Origin: Prevotella sp. 10(H)
Lineage (GTDB): Bacteria > Bacteroidota > Bacteroidia > Bacteroidales > Dysgonomonadaceae
Length of the DNA: 64,000 bases
Direction of reading: 5' to 3'
NCBI RefSeq assembly: GCF_000711235.1
Contig: NZ_JOMI01000005.1
Span: forward strand, 1-64,000
Shown one piece after another: positions 42,896 to 53,237 of the stretch (position 1 is the stretch's first letter; each line of letters starts with the position of its first letter). The notes beneath the pieces were generated by a model. It was given only the letters and a program-made list of their open reading frames with translations. It was not told where the DNA came from and did not search any database. The position numbers and the translations under genes are program-made.

Positions 42896-43954
42896 ATGGT
42901 AAATTCTAAAATTACAGAAATTCTTGGCGATCAGAGTGAATACTTACTGAACCACGTAAGCAAATCTATAGACAAATCGATGATTCATGCTCCCGAACCA
43001 AATTTCATAGATAATATATGGATTGATTCGGACAGGAATATCCCGACGCTGAACAATCTGCAAAGACTATTCGGACATGGACGCTTAGCCGATACAGGTT
43101 ATCTGTCGATATTGCCTGTTGATCAGGATATCGAGCATACTGCAGGTGCGTCGTTTGCGCCGAACCCCATATATTTCGATTCCGAGAATATTGTAAAATT
43201 AGCCGTTGAAGCGGGATGTAGTGCGGTTGCATCCACCTATGGAATACTTGGCTCCGTAGCTAGAAAATATGCACATAAAATACCCTTTATCGTAAAAATA
43301 AACCATAATGAATTACTTACCTACCCTACGTCTTACGATCAGGTACTTTTCGGTACTATCAAAGAGGCATGGAATATGGGTGCAGCGGCAGTCGGAGCCA
43401 CTATTTATTTCGGCTCGGAACAAAGCCGCAGGCAAATTGTAGATATCGCCAAAGCATTCGAGTATGCCCACGAACTGGGAATGGTAACCATATTGTGGTG
43501 TTACCTGCGCAACAGCGACTTCAAAAAAGACGGTGTCGATTATCACAGCGCTGCCGATCTCTCCAGTCAGGCAAACCATATAGGAGTAACAATAAAAGCG
43601 GATATAGTAAAGCAAAAGCTTCCTACTAATAACGGCGGATTCAAAGCGATCAACTTCTCTAAATGGGATGAGCGCATGTATAGCAAATTAGCTACCGATC
43701 ACCCGATAGACCTTTGCCGCTATCAGGTAGCAAACGGATATATGGGACGTGTAGGTCTTATCAATTCGGGCGGTGAGTCTCACGGTGAATCAGACCTGAA
43801 AGATGCCGTATATACCGCTGTCGTAAACAAACGTGCAGGCGGTATGGGGCTGATCTGCGGACGTAAAGCATTCCAGCGACCAATGGATGAAGGCGTTGAA
43901 CTTATACATGCTATACAGGATGTATATCTGGATAAAGAAATAAAATTAGCGTGA
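42896..43954 (+). CDS. fbaB: Class I fructose-bisphosphate aldolase (FbaB/DhnA type)
   Basis: I choose ATG 42896 ([20 protein letters not shown]) because the nine residues before it look non-coding. The protein has about 352 residues, normal for the type. Marks of the archaeal-type class I aldolases are [14 protein letters not shown]-like [20 protein letters not shown] near residue 75, [20 protein letters not shown] near 115, the [11 protein letters not shown] segment with a Lys near 140, and the [19 protein letters not shown] segment whose Lys is the Schiff-base candidate. It cleaves or forms fructose-1,6-bisphosphate. It is divergent from the PEPCK-like gene, a pairing that may reflect glycolytic/gluconeogenic control. 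A strong terminator follows. Confidence 0.9.
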   Translation: MVNSKITEILGDQSEYLLNHVSKSIDKSMIHAPEPNFIDNIWIDSDRNIPTLNNLQRLFGHGRLADTGYLSILPVDQDIEHTAGASFAPNPIYFDSENIVKLAVEAGCSAVASTYGILGSVARKYAHKIPFIVKINHNELLTYPTSYDQVLFGTIKEAWNMGAAAVGATIYFGSEQSRRQIVDIAKAFEYAHELGMVTILWCYLRNSDFKKDGVDYHSAADLSSQANHIGVTIKADIVKQKLPTNNGGFKAINFSKWDERMYSKLATDHPIDLCRYQVANGYMGRVGLINSGGESHGESDLKDAVYTAVVNKRAGGMGLICGRKAFQRPMDEGVELIHAIQDVYLDKEIKLA

Positions 43955-43985
43955 GCTAAGTTTAGTGTTTTTTATTATAGTTGCT

Positions 43986-44024
43986 GAAGATGTCCCTGCG
44001 CTCCCTGCGCGGGGCTTCTTTTTT
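43986..44024 (+). terminator. Rho-independent terminator of fbaB
   Basis: GAAG and CTTC enclose CCCTGCGC and GCGCGGGG with a five-base loop (TCCCT), followed by six T. It is GC-rich against an AT-rich background and ends 70 bp after the fbaB stop. Confidence 0.75.
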
Positions 44025-44312
44025 ATAGTCTTTCTTAATCGTCCCGGAAAGTCGCACCTTTGCAGCTTATACATAAAGCAACAAAATAAACAATGTAGAG
44101 TAAAATAAATAAAAAGCTTAAATTCATAAGAAGTGTAATTTTAGTTTGTAATATAGATGTCTCCACAACTTTAGACGTATAGTTTACGCCTTTTGTTTGA
44201 TTTGTTCGCTTAGTTTATGTTATTTTTCAATTCATTATACTTTTACGCTTTCATTATCGTTTCTGATTAATAAAAGTTTATCTTTGGTAAAGACTAAATA
44301 ATCGAATTAGCT
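44025..44312. other. Intergenic region with a -7 box for the next gene
   Basis: There is no gene here. TATCTTTG at 44279-44286 is a perfect -7 box 27 bp before the start codon at 44313. The -33 position shows no clear TTTG. The remainder shows nothing notable. Confidence 0.45.
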
Positions 44313-45014
44313 ATGAAAAGAATACTTAATATTTTATTTCTGCTGGTTATAGGATGTATATATGTTTATTCTACTCCTCAAGAACCCGATATACTTATTT
44401 ATAACGGTAAGAAATATTATCTGAATAATTTTTATTTAGAAGAATTCTTTGCTGATAATCCAGAAAAAAGACCAAATTTTGAATCTCGGTGGACTTCTTT
44501 ATGGAGAGGCTATGTTGCCACTTTTGAAATAGAAAATAATGAGTTGTTCTTAACCAAGATAGAAATAGATGTTTATCTCGAAGATGCAAAAAAGAATATC
44601 CTCAATGAAGTTTTCCCTGACTCTAAAAAAGTTAAGCTTGACTGGTTCACGGGTATTTTATGGGGAGGAAATGATAATAAAAAAAGACACCTTTCTTTTG
44701 AATATGATAATTACTGCATTTTTGAGATAGACAAGGGTAATATTGTAAAGGAAAAGAATCTATCTAAAAAGGACTATTACAAATTTAAGAAACAGCAGAT
44801 TAAGGCGTTTGAGAAAACAGATGAATACAATAAATGCATAGAAAGCGTAAAAGATCAACATGTAAAACAGATACAAGAATTACGGGAATATGCCGTGAGT
44901 ATAGGTGATTTGGAGTCGGCAAAGGATTACGGTAAATCTAAACTCTCTGACAAAGAAGCTAAAGAATTCATTCATTATAATATCTTTGGTTTTACTACAA
45001 CTTTTATAGAGTAA
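44313..45014 (+). CDS. Exported protein of unknown function
   Basis: The 233-residue protein starts with a signal peptide (ILNILFLLVIGCIYVYS). A lipobox-like Cys is present at about residue 15 but sits inside the hydrophobic core, so type I cleavage is as likely. The mature part begins with ILIYNGKKYYLNNFYLEEFF, then a region rich in Trp and Asp (RWTSLWRGYVATFEIENNEL, KKVKLDWFTGILWGGNDNKK) and a charged helical C-terminus of about 70 residues. I recognise no domain. It is a single-gene unit between fbaB and the efflux operon. Its lower polish in codon choice and AT-rich sequence compared with neighbours may hint at later arrival, but that is weak. Confidence 0.65.
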   Translation: MKRILNILFLLVIGCIYVYSTPQEPDILIYNGKKYYLNNFYLEEFFADNPEKRPNFESRWTSLWRGYVATFEIENNELFLTKIEIDVYLEDAKKNILNEVFPDSKKVKLDWFTGILWGGNDNKKRHLSFEYDNYCIFEIDKGNIVKEKNLSKKDYYKFKKQQIKAFEKTDEYNKCIESVKDQHVKQIQELREYAVSIGDLESAKDYGKSKLSDKEAKEFIHYNIFGFTTTFIE

Positions 45015-45151
45015 TTACCAACCCAGTACTGAAACGAAATATATATTTTTCTTACCATGTATCATATTTTAACAAGAGGTGTAAAATAATTTTACACTAA
45101 CACTCTATTTTAAAAGCCTTAAACATTTAAATATAAACCGATTACAAATTA

Positions 45152-45167
45152 TGGCATGAATTTCGTT
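45152..45167 (+). promoter_or_regulatory. Possible sigma54 promoter of the efflux operon
   Basis: TGGCATGAATTTCGTT has a good -24 half (TGGCATG) and a poor -12 half (TCGT instead of TTGC) with correct spacing. It lies 27 bp before the TolC-family gene start. A sigma54-activator and its kinase are encoded at the other end of the locus, which is why I flag it. Confidence 0.35.
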
Positions 45168-45193
45168 CTTTTATAGAAAAAATCACGTAAACT

Positions 45194-46519
45194 ATGAAAT
45201 TTGTAATTATCCTCACCCTACTTATCCTTAGCCTGACAGCAACCGGTCAGGAAAAAAAATGGACGATGGACGAATGTATGAGATATGCCATAGAAAACAG
45301 TCCGAAGAAAAATAAACAAAATGCAGAAAACAGTATCTATCACCAAAATTACCTGGAAGCTATCGGTAAGTTATTACCCTCTCTGAGTGCCAATACCAAT
45401 GTATCTTTCAACTTCGGACGTGGTCTGGATGCACAAACAAATACTTATACAGATATAAATTCCTTTAGTAATAATTATAGTTTATATACCTCTCTTGTTT
45501 TATTTGATGGTCTGGCAAATATCAATAAATTGAAAATGCAGAAGGTAAACAAGCTGATGGGTAAAGAAGACTTGCAGAAAACGAAAGATGATATTGCATA
45601 CGAAACAATGGAGGCTTTTATTACTGTTGCTTACAATGAAGAATTGGTAAAACTAGCTGCACAACAATTGGAAGAAAGTTCCGCGAATGTAAGACAGGTA
45701 AAACGGATGGAAGAACTCGGAATGAAAGGTTCAGCCGATGTAGCCGAACTTGTAGCTAAAGAAGCTGCAGACAACTACAACTTGACCCGCAACAGGAATC
45801 TACTGACTATCAGCAATATATTATTGAAAGAAAAAATGAATTTTCCTATTGAAGAAGAATTGCATATTAAAAATGAAATGCAGGAAAATTTAATTGCCAA
45901 AACTGAAGAAACAGCAATATCAATATACGAAAAAGCAAAAGACTATAATCCGAAAGCCAAAGCTGCGGAAATGGCTTTCAAAGCTCAGCAATTATCATAC
46001 AAAGCCACTAAAGGGACTTTCTTTCCGACCCTGTCCGCCGAAGCGGGAATTACTACAAACTTCTCCCGTTATATGGATGGGAGTGAGTATTCAGGCTTTA
46101 AGAATCAGATAAGGGACAAACGCGGACATTATGTAGGCCTTTCCCTTTCAATTCCTATATTTTCCGGATTCTCAAAATCATCGCAGGTAAAAAGAAGCAA
46201 GGCTCAAACAGTTATAGCACGTAACGAACGAGACGAAACCTTAAGGACTCTCTATAGCGAAATCGAGCAGGCTGTAACCGACATGAACGGGCAGGCCGAC
46301 GAGTTCTTTCAGGCAAGGAAACAAACTGAGGCTATGGAAATAGCACACAATGTAAACCAGCGTAAATTTACAGAAGGACTCGTAAGCGCGATAGAACTAC
46401 ATACCAGCTCCAACCGCTTGTTACAGGCCAAAGTAGATGAAGTGAATGCACGCCTGAAATACGAACTCAAGCAGAAACTGGTAAACTATTACAAAGGCGA
46501 ACCATTCATATCAGAATAA
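45194..46519 (+). CDS. TolC-family outer membrane efflux protein
   Basis: The 441-residue protein has a signal peptide (FVIILTLLILSLTATGQ). The body is the alpha-helical TolC fold made of two repeats: MDECMRYAIENSPKKNKQNA at the N-terminus, LGMKGSADVAELVAKEAADN near residue 175, and the second-repeat counterpart KFTEGLVSAIELHTSSNRLL near 395. Beta-barrel strands (LSANTNVSFNFGRGLD; LSLSIPIFSGFSKS) interrupt the helices. It forms the outer membrane duct of a tripartite exporter. The adaptor gene follows 23 bp later and the permease genes after that, so it is the first gene of the operon. Confidence 0.9.
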   Translation: MKFVIILTLLILSLTATGQEKKWTMDECMRYAIENSPKKNKQNAENSIYHQNYLEAIGKLLPSLSANTNVSFNFGRGLDAQTNTYTDINSFSNNYSLYTSLVLFDGLANINKLKMQKVNKLMGKEDLQKTKDDIAYETMEAFITVAYNEELVKLAAQQLEESSANVRQVKRMEELGMKGSADVAELVAKEAADNYNLTRNRNLLTISNILLKEKMNFPIEEELHIKNEMQENLIAKTEETAISIYEKAKDYNPKAKAAEMAFKAQQLSYKATKGTFFPTLSAEAGITTNFSRYMDGSEYSGFKNQIRDKRGHYVGLSLSIPIFSGFSKSSQVKRSKAQTVIARNERDETLRTLYSEIEQAVTDMNGQADEFFQARKQTEAMEIAHNVNQRKFTEGLVSAIELHTSSNRLLQAKVDEVNARLKYELKQKLVNYYKGEPFISE

Positions 46520-46542
46520 TAAAAAACATAAAATATAAAACG

Positions 46543-47793
46543 ATGGATATTCAATTAGAAAAGAAAAAAGGTCTGCGAAAAAAACACATTCCTTTCATTG
46601 CCGGAGGTATTTTTGTACTGATAGTTGTCGGATGGCTGATATTTGGAAATCATGCCGCACGGCTAAATGTAGAATCAGACAGAGTAACCGTAAAAGATGT
46701 TACAAAAGGCATGTTCAATGACTATATGCGCGTGCAGGGGCAGGTACAGCCTATCAATACTATCTACCTCAGTGCGGTAGAAGGTGGAATGGTAGAAGAG
46801 AAACTCATCGAAGAGGGCTCTACGGTACGTAAAGGCGACGTTATAGTCCGCCTGACAAACTCGATGTTAAGCCTGAACATTCTGGACAGTGAAGCCCAAC
46901 TGGCTGAAAAACAAAACTTCCTTCGCAATACACAGGTATCTATGGAACAGGAAAAACTTAACTTGAGGAAAGAAAAGCTTCAGCTGGATATGGATGTGGC
47001 ACGTATGAAAAGAAAGTATGAGCAATACAAACAACTATATGAAGAAAAACTTACTTCGAAAGAAGAATATCTGCAGGCAAAAGAAGAGTACGAATTAGCT
47101 GTTAATGGAAGCACTCTTGTAATGGAACGCCAAAAACAAGACTCTATATATCGTGGAATTCAAGTTAGCCAGATGGAAGAAAGTTTACATAATATGCGAC
47201 AGAATCTGATATTGGTTCGTCAGCGTGTAGATAACCTCAATGTAAAAGCCCCTGTCGATGGACAACTTGGTATCCTCGACGTAGAAATAGGACAAACTGT
47301 GGGAACCGGTGAACGTATAGGCCAGATAAGTGTATTGTCCGATTACAAAGTGGAAGGTATGATCGACGAGCATTATATCGACCGTGTAAAAGTAGGATTG
47401 GATGCGACATTCGAACGTCAGGATAAGAACTTCGCCTTACGTGTAAGAAAAGTATATCCCGAGGTGCGCGACAAGCAATTTAAAACAGACTTCGTATTCG
47501 AAGGAGAACGCCCTGATAATATCCGTGCCGGACAAACATACGTTATCAGCCTGCAGCTAGGTGAGCCTGCTGAAGCTGTATTAATCCCACGCGGCCCATT
47601 TTACCAGACTACCGGCGGTCAATGGATATTCGTTGTTGTACCGGATGGCAACAAGGCAGTCAGACGTAATATAACAATAGGTCGTCAAAATCCTAACTAC
47701 TACGAAGTAACAAGCGGTCTTGAGCCCGGAGAAAAAGTTATAACATCATCCTACGACGGGTATGGAGATATCCAAGAATTAATCTTAAAATAA
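46543..47793 (+). CDS. Periplasmic adaptor (HlyD/MacA-like)
   Basis: The 416-residue protein has a short cytoplasmic N-terminus with basic residues (KKKGLRKKH), one membrane anchor (about 18-40, IPFIAGGIFVLIVVGWLIF), a lipoyl/barrel-sandwich half (VQPINTIYLSAVEGGMVEEK), a coiled-coil hairpin of about 130 residues (roughly 110-230), the second lipoyl half (NVKAPVDGQLGILDVEIGQT), a beta-barrel domain and a membrane-proximal end (GLEPGEKVITSSYDGYG). It connects the inner membrane ABC permeases with the TolC-like duct. The first permease gene begins 10 bp later. Confidence 0.9.
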   Translation: MDIQLEKKKGLRKKHIPFIAGGIFVLIVVGWLIFGNHAARLNVESDRVTVKDVTKGMFNDYMRVQGQVQPINTIYLSAVEGGMVEEKLIEEGSTVRKGDVIVRLTNSMLSLNILDSEAQLAEKQNFLRNTQVSMEQEKLNLRKEKLQLDMDVARMKRKYEQYKQLYEEKLTSKEEYLQAKEEYELAVNGSTLVMERQKQDSIYRGIQVSQMEESLHNMRQNLILVRQRVDNLNVKAPVDGQLGILDVEIGQTVGTGERIGQISVLSDYKVEGMIDEHYIDRVKVGLDATFERQDKNFALRVRKVYPEVRDKQFKTDFVFEGERPDNIRAGQTYVISLQLGEPAEAVLIPRGPFYQTTGGQWIFVVVPDGNKAVRRNITIGRQNPNYYEVTSGLEPGEKVITSSYDGYGDIQELILK

Positions 47794-47803
47794 ATATAAT
47801 GCT

Positions 47804-50134
47804 ATGAACATCTTCAGATTATACAAACGTACCCGCTCTTTCCTGTGGGTTAATATAACAGGACTTGCGATCGGATTGGCTACGGCAATCATGCTGATTC
47901 TATTTATCACCAATGAATTAAGTTATGACGGGCATCTGGTTAATAAAGACCGGATTGTCAATCTGATAACCATATATGAAAGTAATGGGGCACAGCAAAA
48001 AACCGGTATCACTCTTCGTAAAGCATATAAAGAACTTCCGTCGAAAGTACCCGGAATTGAGGCTGCAGTACAAATATATGGTATAGAAACTGCAGAAGCC
48101 ATTTATCAAAGTGAGCACTTTCAAAATATAAAGTTAGCATACATGGATCCGGAATTCTTCACTGTTTTTCCTATGAAGTTCATAGAAGGAACTCCACAAG
48201 AAGCATTAAAAGACATGCAATCGATAGTCCTCACCCGAAAAAAAGCAGAAATGATATTTGGGAGCACCGCCAATGCTATAGGAAAACCGATGAAAGTAGG
48301 ATATGTAGATGGTATAGTTGCTGCTGTGGTTGAAGAAATCCCCATGAACACTCATTTTAGTATTGATGCAGCAGGAAGAATACCTCAGTTTATGGAAGAA
48401 TATTACGGGGGACTGGAATTTATTACGTATTATCTGATAGATCCCAATGTTTCCAAAACTGAGGTGAGTGCCGCTATAGAAAAAGAATATACTGCCCTAT
48501 TGGAGCCTTGGGCGGCAAATTTTAGTGCAAAAGCTTATGGTGTTACACAAAATGCTACCGATATATATATGTATTCCAAAGCCGAAAATCGTTTTTGGAA
48601 ACGCGGCAGCATGACATTTATATGGTTATTGTCGGGATTGACCCTATTCATTCTGATTCTGGCCATTACTAACTTTATAAACCTGTTTATGGCTCAGGGA
48701 GAAACACGTATGAATGAAATAGGCATACGCAAAACAAACGGGGCGTTTATAAAAGATATTGTACAGCAGTTTTTTAAAGAAGTATCAACTATCGTACTCA
48801 TAGCATTTGTTTTAGGATATATCATAGCAGTCATCTGTACACCATATTTTGGCGATCTGATCAGAAAGGATATCGATTTGGCTCAATTATTAAATCCTGT
48901 ATTCATCTTATGCATTATAGGTCTTTTTTTAATTACAGTTGTGTTATCGGCATTCTATCCGGCATTTTATCTCAGCAAATTCAGCCCGTTGGAAATATTA
49001 GGCAAACGTATAAAATTCTCGAAGCGCAGACTTAATACCATTGTGGTCATTTTTCAATCGCTTGTAACAATTTGTCTTATTTCTTTCATTCTTGTAATCA
49101 GTAAGCAAACTTCTTATCTGCAAAATATAGCGTCAGGCTACAATCCTGAAGGAGTAATGAGTATGCCAGTGACTGAAAATATAGGTAAAAGTTTTCTGTC
49201 GGTAAAGAATGAATTACTCTCTCATCCGGAAGTCAAGATGGTAAGCGGAGCACATCATATTATTGGTGGTGGATGCAGCGGACAAACAATAGGATTATTA
49301 GATGATAAAGAAAAGAAATTTTCTATAAGGGAGTACAGGGTTATGCCGGAGTTAAGTGAGCTTATGGAATTCAAACTTAAAGAGGGAGAATTTTACAGAG
49401 AAAGTACCCCTGATAGTGTCAAACAAGTCGTACTAAATGAAGCTGCTATAAAAATGATGGGATTCACATATCCTGTTGTAGGCAAAATGGTCGATTACAG
49501 AGGTACTGCCGAAATAATCGGGGTCGTCGAGGATTTCTATTACGACAGTCCGGCAAATACTATAGAACCGATAATACTAACCCGTGTTGGCTGGCTGGGT
49601 CTCCTATATATAAAATTCGATGAAAGTTTAAGCCGCCGGGATGCCGAAGAATTAACCCTGACAACGCTCAGAAAATTCGACCCGGAGTTTTATCTAAATC
49701 CTACATGGAGCTCGGATATTTATAATGCAAAATTTGATGTAATCAAGACTCAGGCAAAAGTTATATCGATTGCTTCATTCCTGTCCATACTTATTGCCAT
49801 GCTCGGATTGGTAGCCATGCACTTGTATACTACCATGCGCCGTACGAAAGAAATAGGAATTCGCAGGGTAAACGGAGCCAGCTCGGCAAATATATTTAAA
49901 ATACTCAGTCGCGATATAATTATCTGGATATGCATTGCCGGAATAATAGCTATTCCTATCGTATACTATTATGCAACAGACTGGCTTAATAACTACACAA
50001 ACCATGCAAATTTGGACTGGACTATATTTGTTTTACCTTTAGTGGTACAATGTATTATAGCCATTGCCGTCACTTCCGGTGTCAGTTGGCGTGCATTGTC
50101 CCAGAATCCTGTAGAAGCATTAAGAACTGATTAA
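47804..50134 (+). CDS. ABC permease 1, double FtsX/MacB type
   Basis: The 776-residue inner membrane protein has two MacB_PCD-FtsX units. The first helix is WVNITGLAIGLATAIMLILF; a long periplasmic domain follows, then three helices around 275-400 (IWLLSGLTLFILILAITNFI). The second half repeats the plan, with helices around 405-430 and 655-760 and the FtsX motif RTKEIGIRRVNGASSANIFK. It ends with ALSQNPVEALRTD, the usual NP-x-x-ALR ending. It has no ATPase domain and should be energised by the single ATPase gene further down. Macrolide, peptide or lipid-like substrates are possible; none can be named. Confidence 0.88.
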   Translation: MNIFRLYKRTRSFLWVNITGLAIGLATAIMLILFITNELSYDGHLVNKDRIVNLITIYESNGAQQKTGITLRKAYKELPSKVPGIEAAVQIYGIETAEAIYQSEHFQNIKLAYMDPEFFTVFPMKFIEGTPQEALKDMQSIVLTRKKAEMIFGSTANAIGKPMKVGYVDGIVAAVVEEIPMNTHFSIDAAGRIPQFMEEYYGGLEFITYYLIDPNVSKTEVSAAIEKEYTALLEPWAANFSAKAYGVTQNATDIYMYSKAENRFWKRGSMTFIWLLSGLTLFILILAITNFINLFMAQGETRMNEIGIRKTNGAFIKDIVQQFFKEVSTIVLIAFVLGYIIAVICTPYFGDLIRKDIDLAQLLNPVFILCIIGLFLITVVLSAFYPAFYLSKFSPLEILGKRIKFSKRRLNTIVVIFQSLVTICLISFILVISKQTSYLQNIASGYNPEGVMSMPVTENIGKSFLSVKNELLSHPEVKMVSGAHHIIGGGCSGQTIGLLDDKEKKFSIREYRVMPELSELMEFKLKEGEFYRESTPDSVKQVVLNEAAIKMMGFTYPVVGKMVDYRGTAEIIGVVEDFYYDSPANTIEPIILTRVGWLGLLYIKFDESLSRRDAEELTLTTLRKFDPEFYLNPTWSSDIYNAKFDVIKTQAKVISIASFLSILIAMLGLVAMHLYTTMRRTKEIGIRRVNGASSANIFKILSRDIIIWICIAGIIAIPIVYYYATDWLNNYTNHANLDWTIFVLPLVVQCIIAIAVTSGVSWRALSQNPVEALRTD

Positions 50135-50145
50135 TATTTTCGATT

Positions 50146-52482
50146 ATGAAATTTATATTAAGGAATTTTTTATACGTCCTCCGTCGTTTCAAATCGGCTA
50201 CCATATTGAATATATTCGGTTTGTCGGTAGCATTCGCATCCTTCATGATAATCATGATGCAGGTGGATCACGACGTAAATTTCAATAAGAACGTTAAAGA
50301 TTTTGACCGGATATTCCGGGCAGAGGTTGCTTATGAAAGTGGGGCACATACTGTTATAGCCCGCCCATTGGCCGAATTATTATTCGAGTCGTCGCCGGCT
50401 ATTGTAGCCGGAACTTTTACAGATCCTGGTCCGGGTAATCGCCTCTTCAAAGTAACGGATAAAAACGGCACAAAGAATATTTTCCTCGAAAATTCATTTA
50501 AAGTATCAGAATTTTACGCCGATGTATTTCATTTCGATATGCTGGAAGGATCGGATAAAGCACTTAGCGAACCGAATAAATTGCTCATACCCGAATCTGT
50601 AGCAAAAAAAATATTCGGGGAACAATCGGCTTTAAACCAGCAAATGGAATCAGAAGAAAAGACAGTATATACCATTGGCGGTGTATTTAAAGATTTTCCT
50701 AAAAACTCTTCACTCCGTAATGTCATATATTATAAGATAGATGACAATGAAAATAAAGATAATTGGGGAAATCAGAATTATTCTGTATTTATACGCGTTT
50801 CTTCTCCGGAAGTAGTAACCGGATTGTTTGAAAATATGAAGAAAAAAATGCCGTCAGATATGATCAAGGATTTGCATAGTAGTAATATAAATTTACGGTT
50901 TACATCATTAGAGGAATCTTATTATATCAAAAACGTATCTTTCGACAGTTTTCCAAAATCGAGCCGTCAGACTATAGCTGTTTTATTTGCCATAGCATTT
51001 GTAATCGTTATTATAGCAGGCGTTAACTTTACCAATTTCAGCATGGCCCTTACCCCTGCACGTATCAAGAGCATCAATACTCAAAAGGTAATGGGTGCTA
51101 CTACAACACAGTTGCGGCGGACTCTTCTTATCGAAGCCATATGTACAAGCTTGATAGCTTTTATTTTATCTATATTGCTGGTAAAACTTATAACATATAC
51201 CCCTCTGACAGAGCTCCTGAATGCAGATATGAATCTATCCAATCAGATTCCTGTTATCTCAATATCTGCTGTACTTTCCCTGGGCATCGGTTTATTATCC
51301 GGCATTTATCCGGCATTCTATATGACATCGTTTCCACCCGCACTTGTACTGAAAGGCAGTTTCGGACTATCCGATAAAGGGAAGACGATGAGGAGTATCC
51401 TGATAGGGTTCCAGTTTGTAGCATCGCTCGCCCTTATCATAAGCGCGGGGCTGATGAATATGCAGAACCGGTTTATGCAAAATTCTCCTTTGGGATACGA
51501 TAAAGAAGCGCTCATTATAGTAAACTCGAATAATAAATTAGTCGAAAATTGGGATTTGTTTAAGAACAAGATAAGAACATATTCCGAAATAGAGAACGCA
51601 TCAAACGCTACAGCAGTTCTCGGAAGCGGGGAACATTATATGGGTTGGGGAAGAAAATACAAAGACAATGATATTAATTTTCAGTGTATACGTGTAGAAT
51701 ATGATTTCCTCGATATGATGGATATAGAAATAAAGGAAGGACGAAATTTTAGGCAGAGTGATTCTGATCTGAAACAAGGAGTATTCATCTTTAATGAAAG
51801 AGCAAAAAAAGAATTTAATCTGGAGCTGAACGCATGGGTTGACAGTACAGAGATTATAGGTTTCGTTCCCGATATAAAATTTACTTCGTTCCGTATCAGT
51901 GTCAATCCAATGGCCTTTTATGTAGATAAACATTTTACATGGTTTGCTTATGCATATATTAAAACAAAAAAGAATGCAAATCCTTATACTGCTATGGAAC
52001 ATGTAAAGAGCGCGCTGCAAACTGTCGATCCGGAATATCCTTACAATGTATATTTCTATGATGACGTATTCAACAGAACATATATAAAGGAAACGAATCT
52101 TTCCAAACTAATCACGACATTCAGTCTGATAGCCATACTTATATCTATAGTCGGGGTATTCGGCCTCGTTATCTTCGAAAGTGAATATAAACGTAAAGAA
52201 ATAAGTATCCGTAAGGTATTGGGATCATCTATAAAAGAAATATTGATACTGTTCAACAAAACATATGTGAAAATACTTGCCATATGCTTTATTATCGCAG
52301 CGCCTATCGCCTATTATATCATCGATCGCTGGCTGGAGAACTTTGCATACCGTATGCCGATACCTTGGTGGGTATTTCCGGCAAGCGCAGTACTCATTTT
52401 CATTATAGTGGCAATAACCGTTACATGGCAAAGCTGGCGCACAGCCATATCAAATCCGGTAGATTCATTAAAGAACGAATAA
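50146..52482 (+). CDS. ABC permease 2, double FtsX/MacB type
   Basis: The 778-residue permease has the same two-unit plan as its neighbour: first helix ILNIFGLSVAFASFMIIMMQ, periplasmic domain to about 275, helices with IAVLFAIAFVIVIIAGVNFT, second periplasmic domain and C-terminal FtsX helices with RKEISIRKVLGSSIKEILIL and the ending AISNPVDSLKNE. It is more similar to permease 3 than to permeases 1 and 4 (shared phrases FSLIAILISIVGVFGLVIFE and EISIRKV). It starts 11 bp after permease 1 and is followed after 28 bp by the ATPase gene. Confidence 0.88.
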   Translation: MKFILRNFLYVLRRFKSATILNIFGLSVAFASFMIIMMQVDHDVNFNKNVKDFDRIFRAEVAYESGAHTVIARPLAELLFESSPAIVAGTFTDPGPGNRLFKVTDKNGTKNIFLENSFKVSEFYADVFHFDMLEGSDKALSEPNKLLIPESVAKKIFGEQSALNQQMESEEKTVYTIGGVFKDFPKNSSLRNVIYYKIDDNENKDNWGNQNYSVFIRVSSPEVVTGLFENMKKKMPSDMIKDLHSSNINLRFTSLEESYYIKNVSFDSFPKSSRQTIAVLFAIAFVIVIIAGVNFTNFSMALTPARIKSINTQKVMGATTTQLRRTLLIEAICTSLIAFILSILLVKLITYTPLTELLNADMNLSNQIPVISISAVLSLGIGLLSGIYPAFYMTSFPPALVLKGSFGLSDKGKTMRSILIGFQFVASLALIISAGLMNMQNRFMQNSPLGYDKEALIIVNSNNKLVENWDLFKNKIRTYSEIENASNATAVLGSGEHYMGWGRKYKDNDINFQCIRVEYDFLDMMDIEIKEGRNFRQSDSDLKQGVFIFNERAKKEFNLELNAWVDSTEIIGFVPDIKFTSFRISVNPMAFYVDKHFTWFAYAYIKTKKNANPYTAMEHVKSALQTVDPEYPYNVYFYDDVFNRTYIKETNLSKLITTFSLIAILISIVGVFGLVIFESEYKRKEISIRKVLGSSIKEILILFNKTYVKILAICFIIAAPIAYYIIDRWLENFAYRMPIPWWVFPASAVLIFIIVAITVTWQSWRTAISNPVDSLKNE

Positions 52483-52510
52483 AATAAAAAACAATTTAAT
52501 ACTTAATATT

Positions 52511-53191
52511 ATGATACAGATTAACAATTTAAAGAAAGTATTCCGTACCGAAGAAGTAGAAACAATCGCACTAAACGGTATATCCATGAACGTTAGCAAA
52601 GGAGAGTTTATTGCTATTATGGGGCCTTCGGGTTGCGGTAAATCTACACTGCTTAATATCTTAGGCTTGCTGGATAATCCTACTTCGGGTCAATACTTGT
52701 TGGATAATAACGAAGTCGGTAACCTGAAAGAAAAGAACCGTACTCTAACCCGTAAAGGTAATATCGGATTCGTTTTCCAGAGTTTCAACCTAATTGAGGA
52801 AATGACCGTATTCGAAAATGTAGAGCTACCTCTTACATACCTCAAAATAAAAGCAACGGAAAGGAAGAAACGTGTGGAAGAAACATTGCACAAAATGAAT
52901 ATCAGTCATCGTGCCAGCCACTTTCCTAACCAGTTATCCGGTGGTCAGCAGCAGCGTGTAGCCATTGCCCGTGCAGTCGTAGCCAATCCGAAACTGATAC
53001 TTGCCGATGAGCCTACAGGTAATCTGGACTCTAAAAACGGTAAGGATGTAATGGATCTGCTTACGGAACTCAACAGAGAAGGTGCTACTATCGTAATGGT
53101 AACACACTCACAGCATGACGCATCATTTGCACACCGTATAGTCAATTTGTTCGACGGACAGATTGTAACTGAGGTAGAAAGCATGATGTAA
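52511..53191 (+). CDS. ABC transporter ATPase (MacB/LolD-like)
   Basis: The 226-residue ATPase has Walker A GPSGCGKST near residue 39, the Q-loop in NIGFVFQSFNLIEEMTVFEN, the signature LSGGQQQRVAIARA near 142, Walker B LILADEPTGNLDS and the switch His in VMVTHSQHDAS. It belongs to the LolD/MacB/FtsE-like branch that works with FtsX permeases through mechanotransmission rather than substrate passage. It is the only ATPase gene in the cluster of four permeases and lies in the middle, after permease 2 and before permease 3. Confidence 0.93.
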   Translation: MIQINNLKKVFRTEEVETIALNGISMNVSKGEFIAIMGPSGCGKSTLLNILGLLDNPTSGQYLLDNNEVGNLKEKNRTLTRKGNIGFVFQSFNLIEEMTVFENVELPLTYLKIKATERKKRVEETLHKMNISHRASHFPNQLSGGQQQRVAIARAVVANPKLILADEPTGNLDSKNGKDVMDLLTELNREGATIVMVTHSQHDASFAHRIVNLFDGQIVTEVESMM

Positions 53192-53237
53192 TCTAATATT
53201 TTATTTGTTTCCATTATAAATCACCTATTTGCCGGTT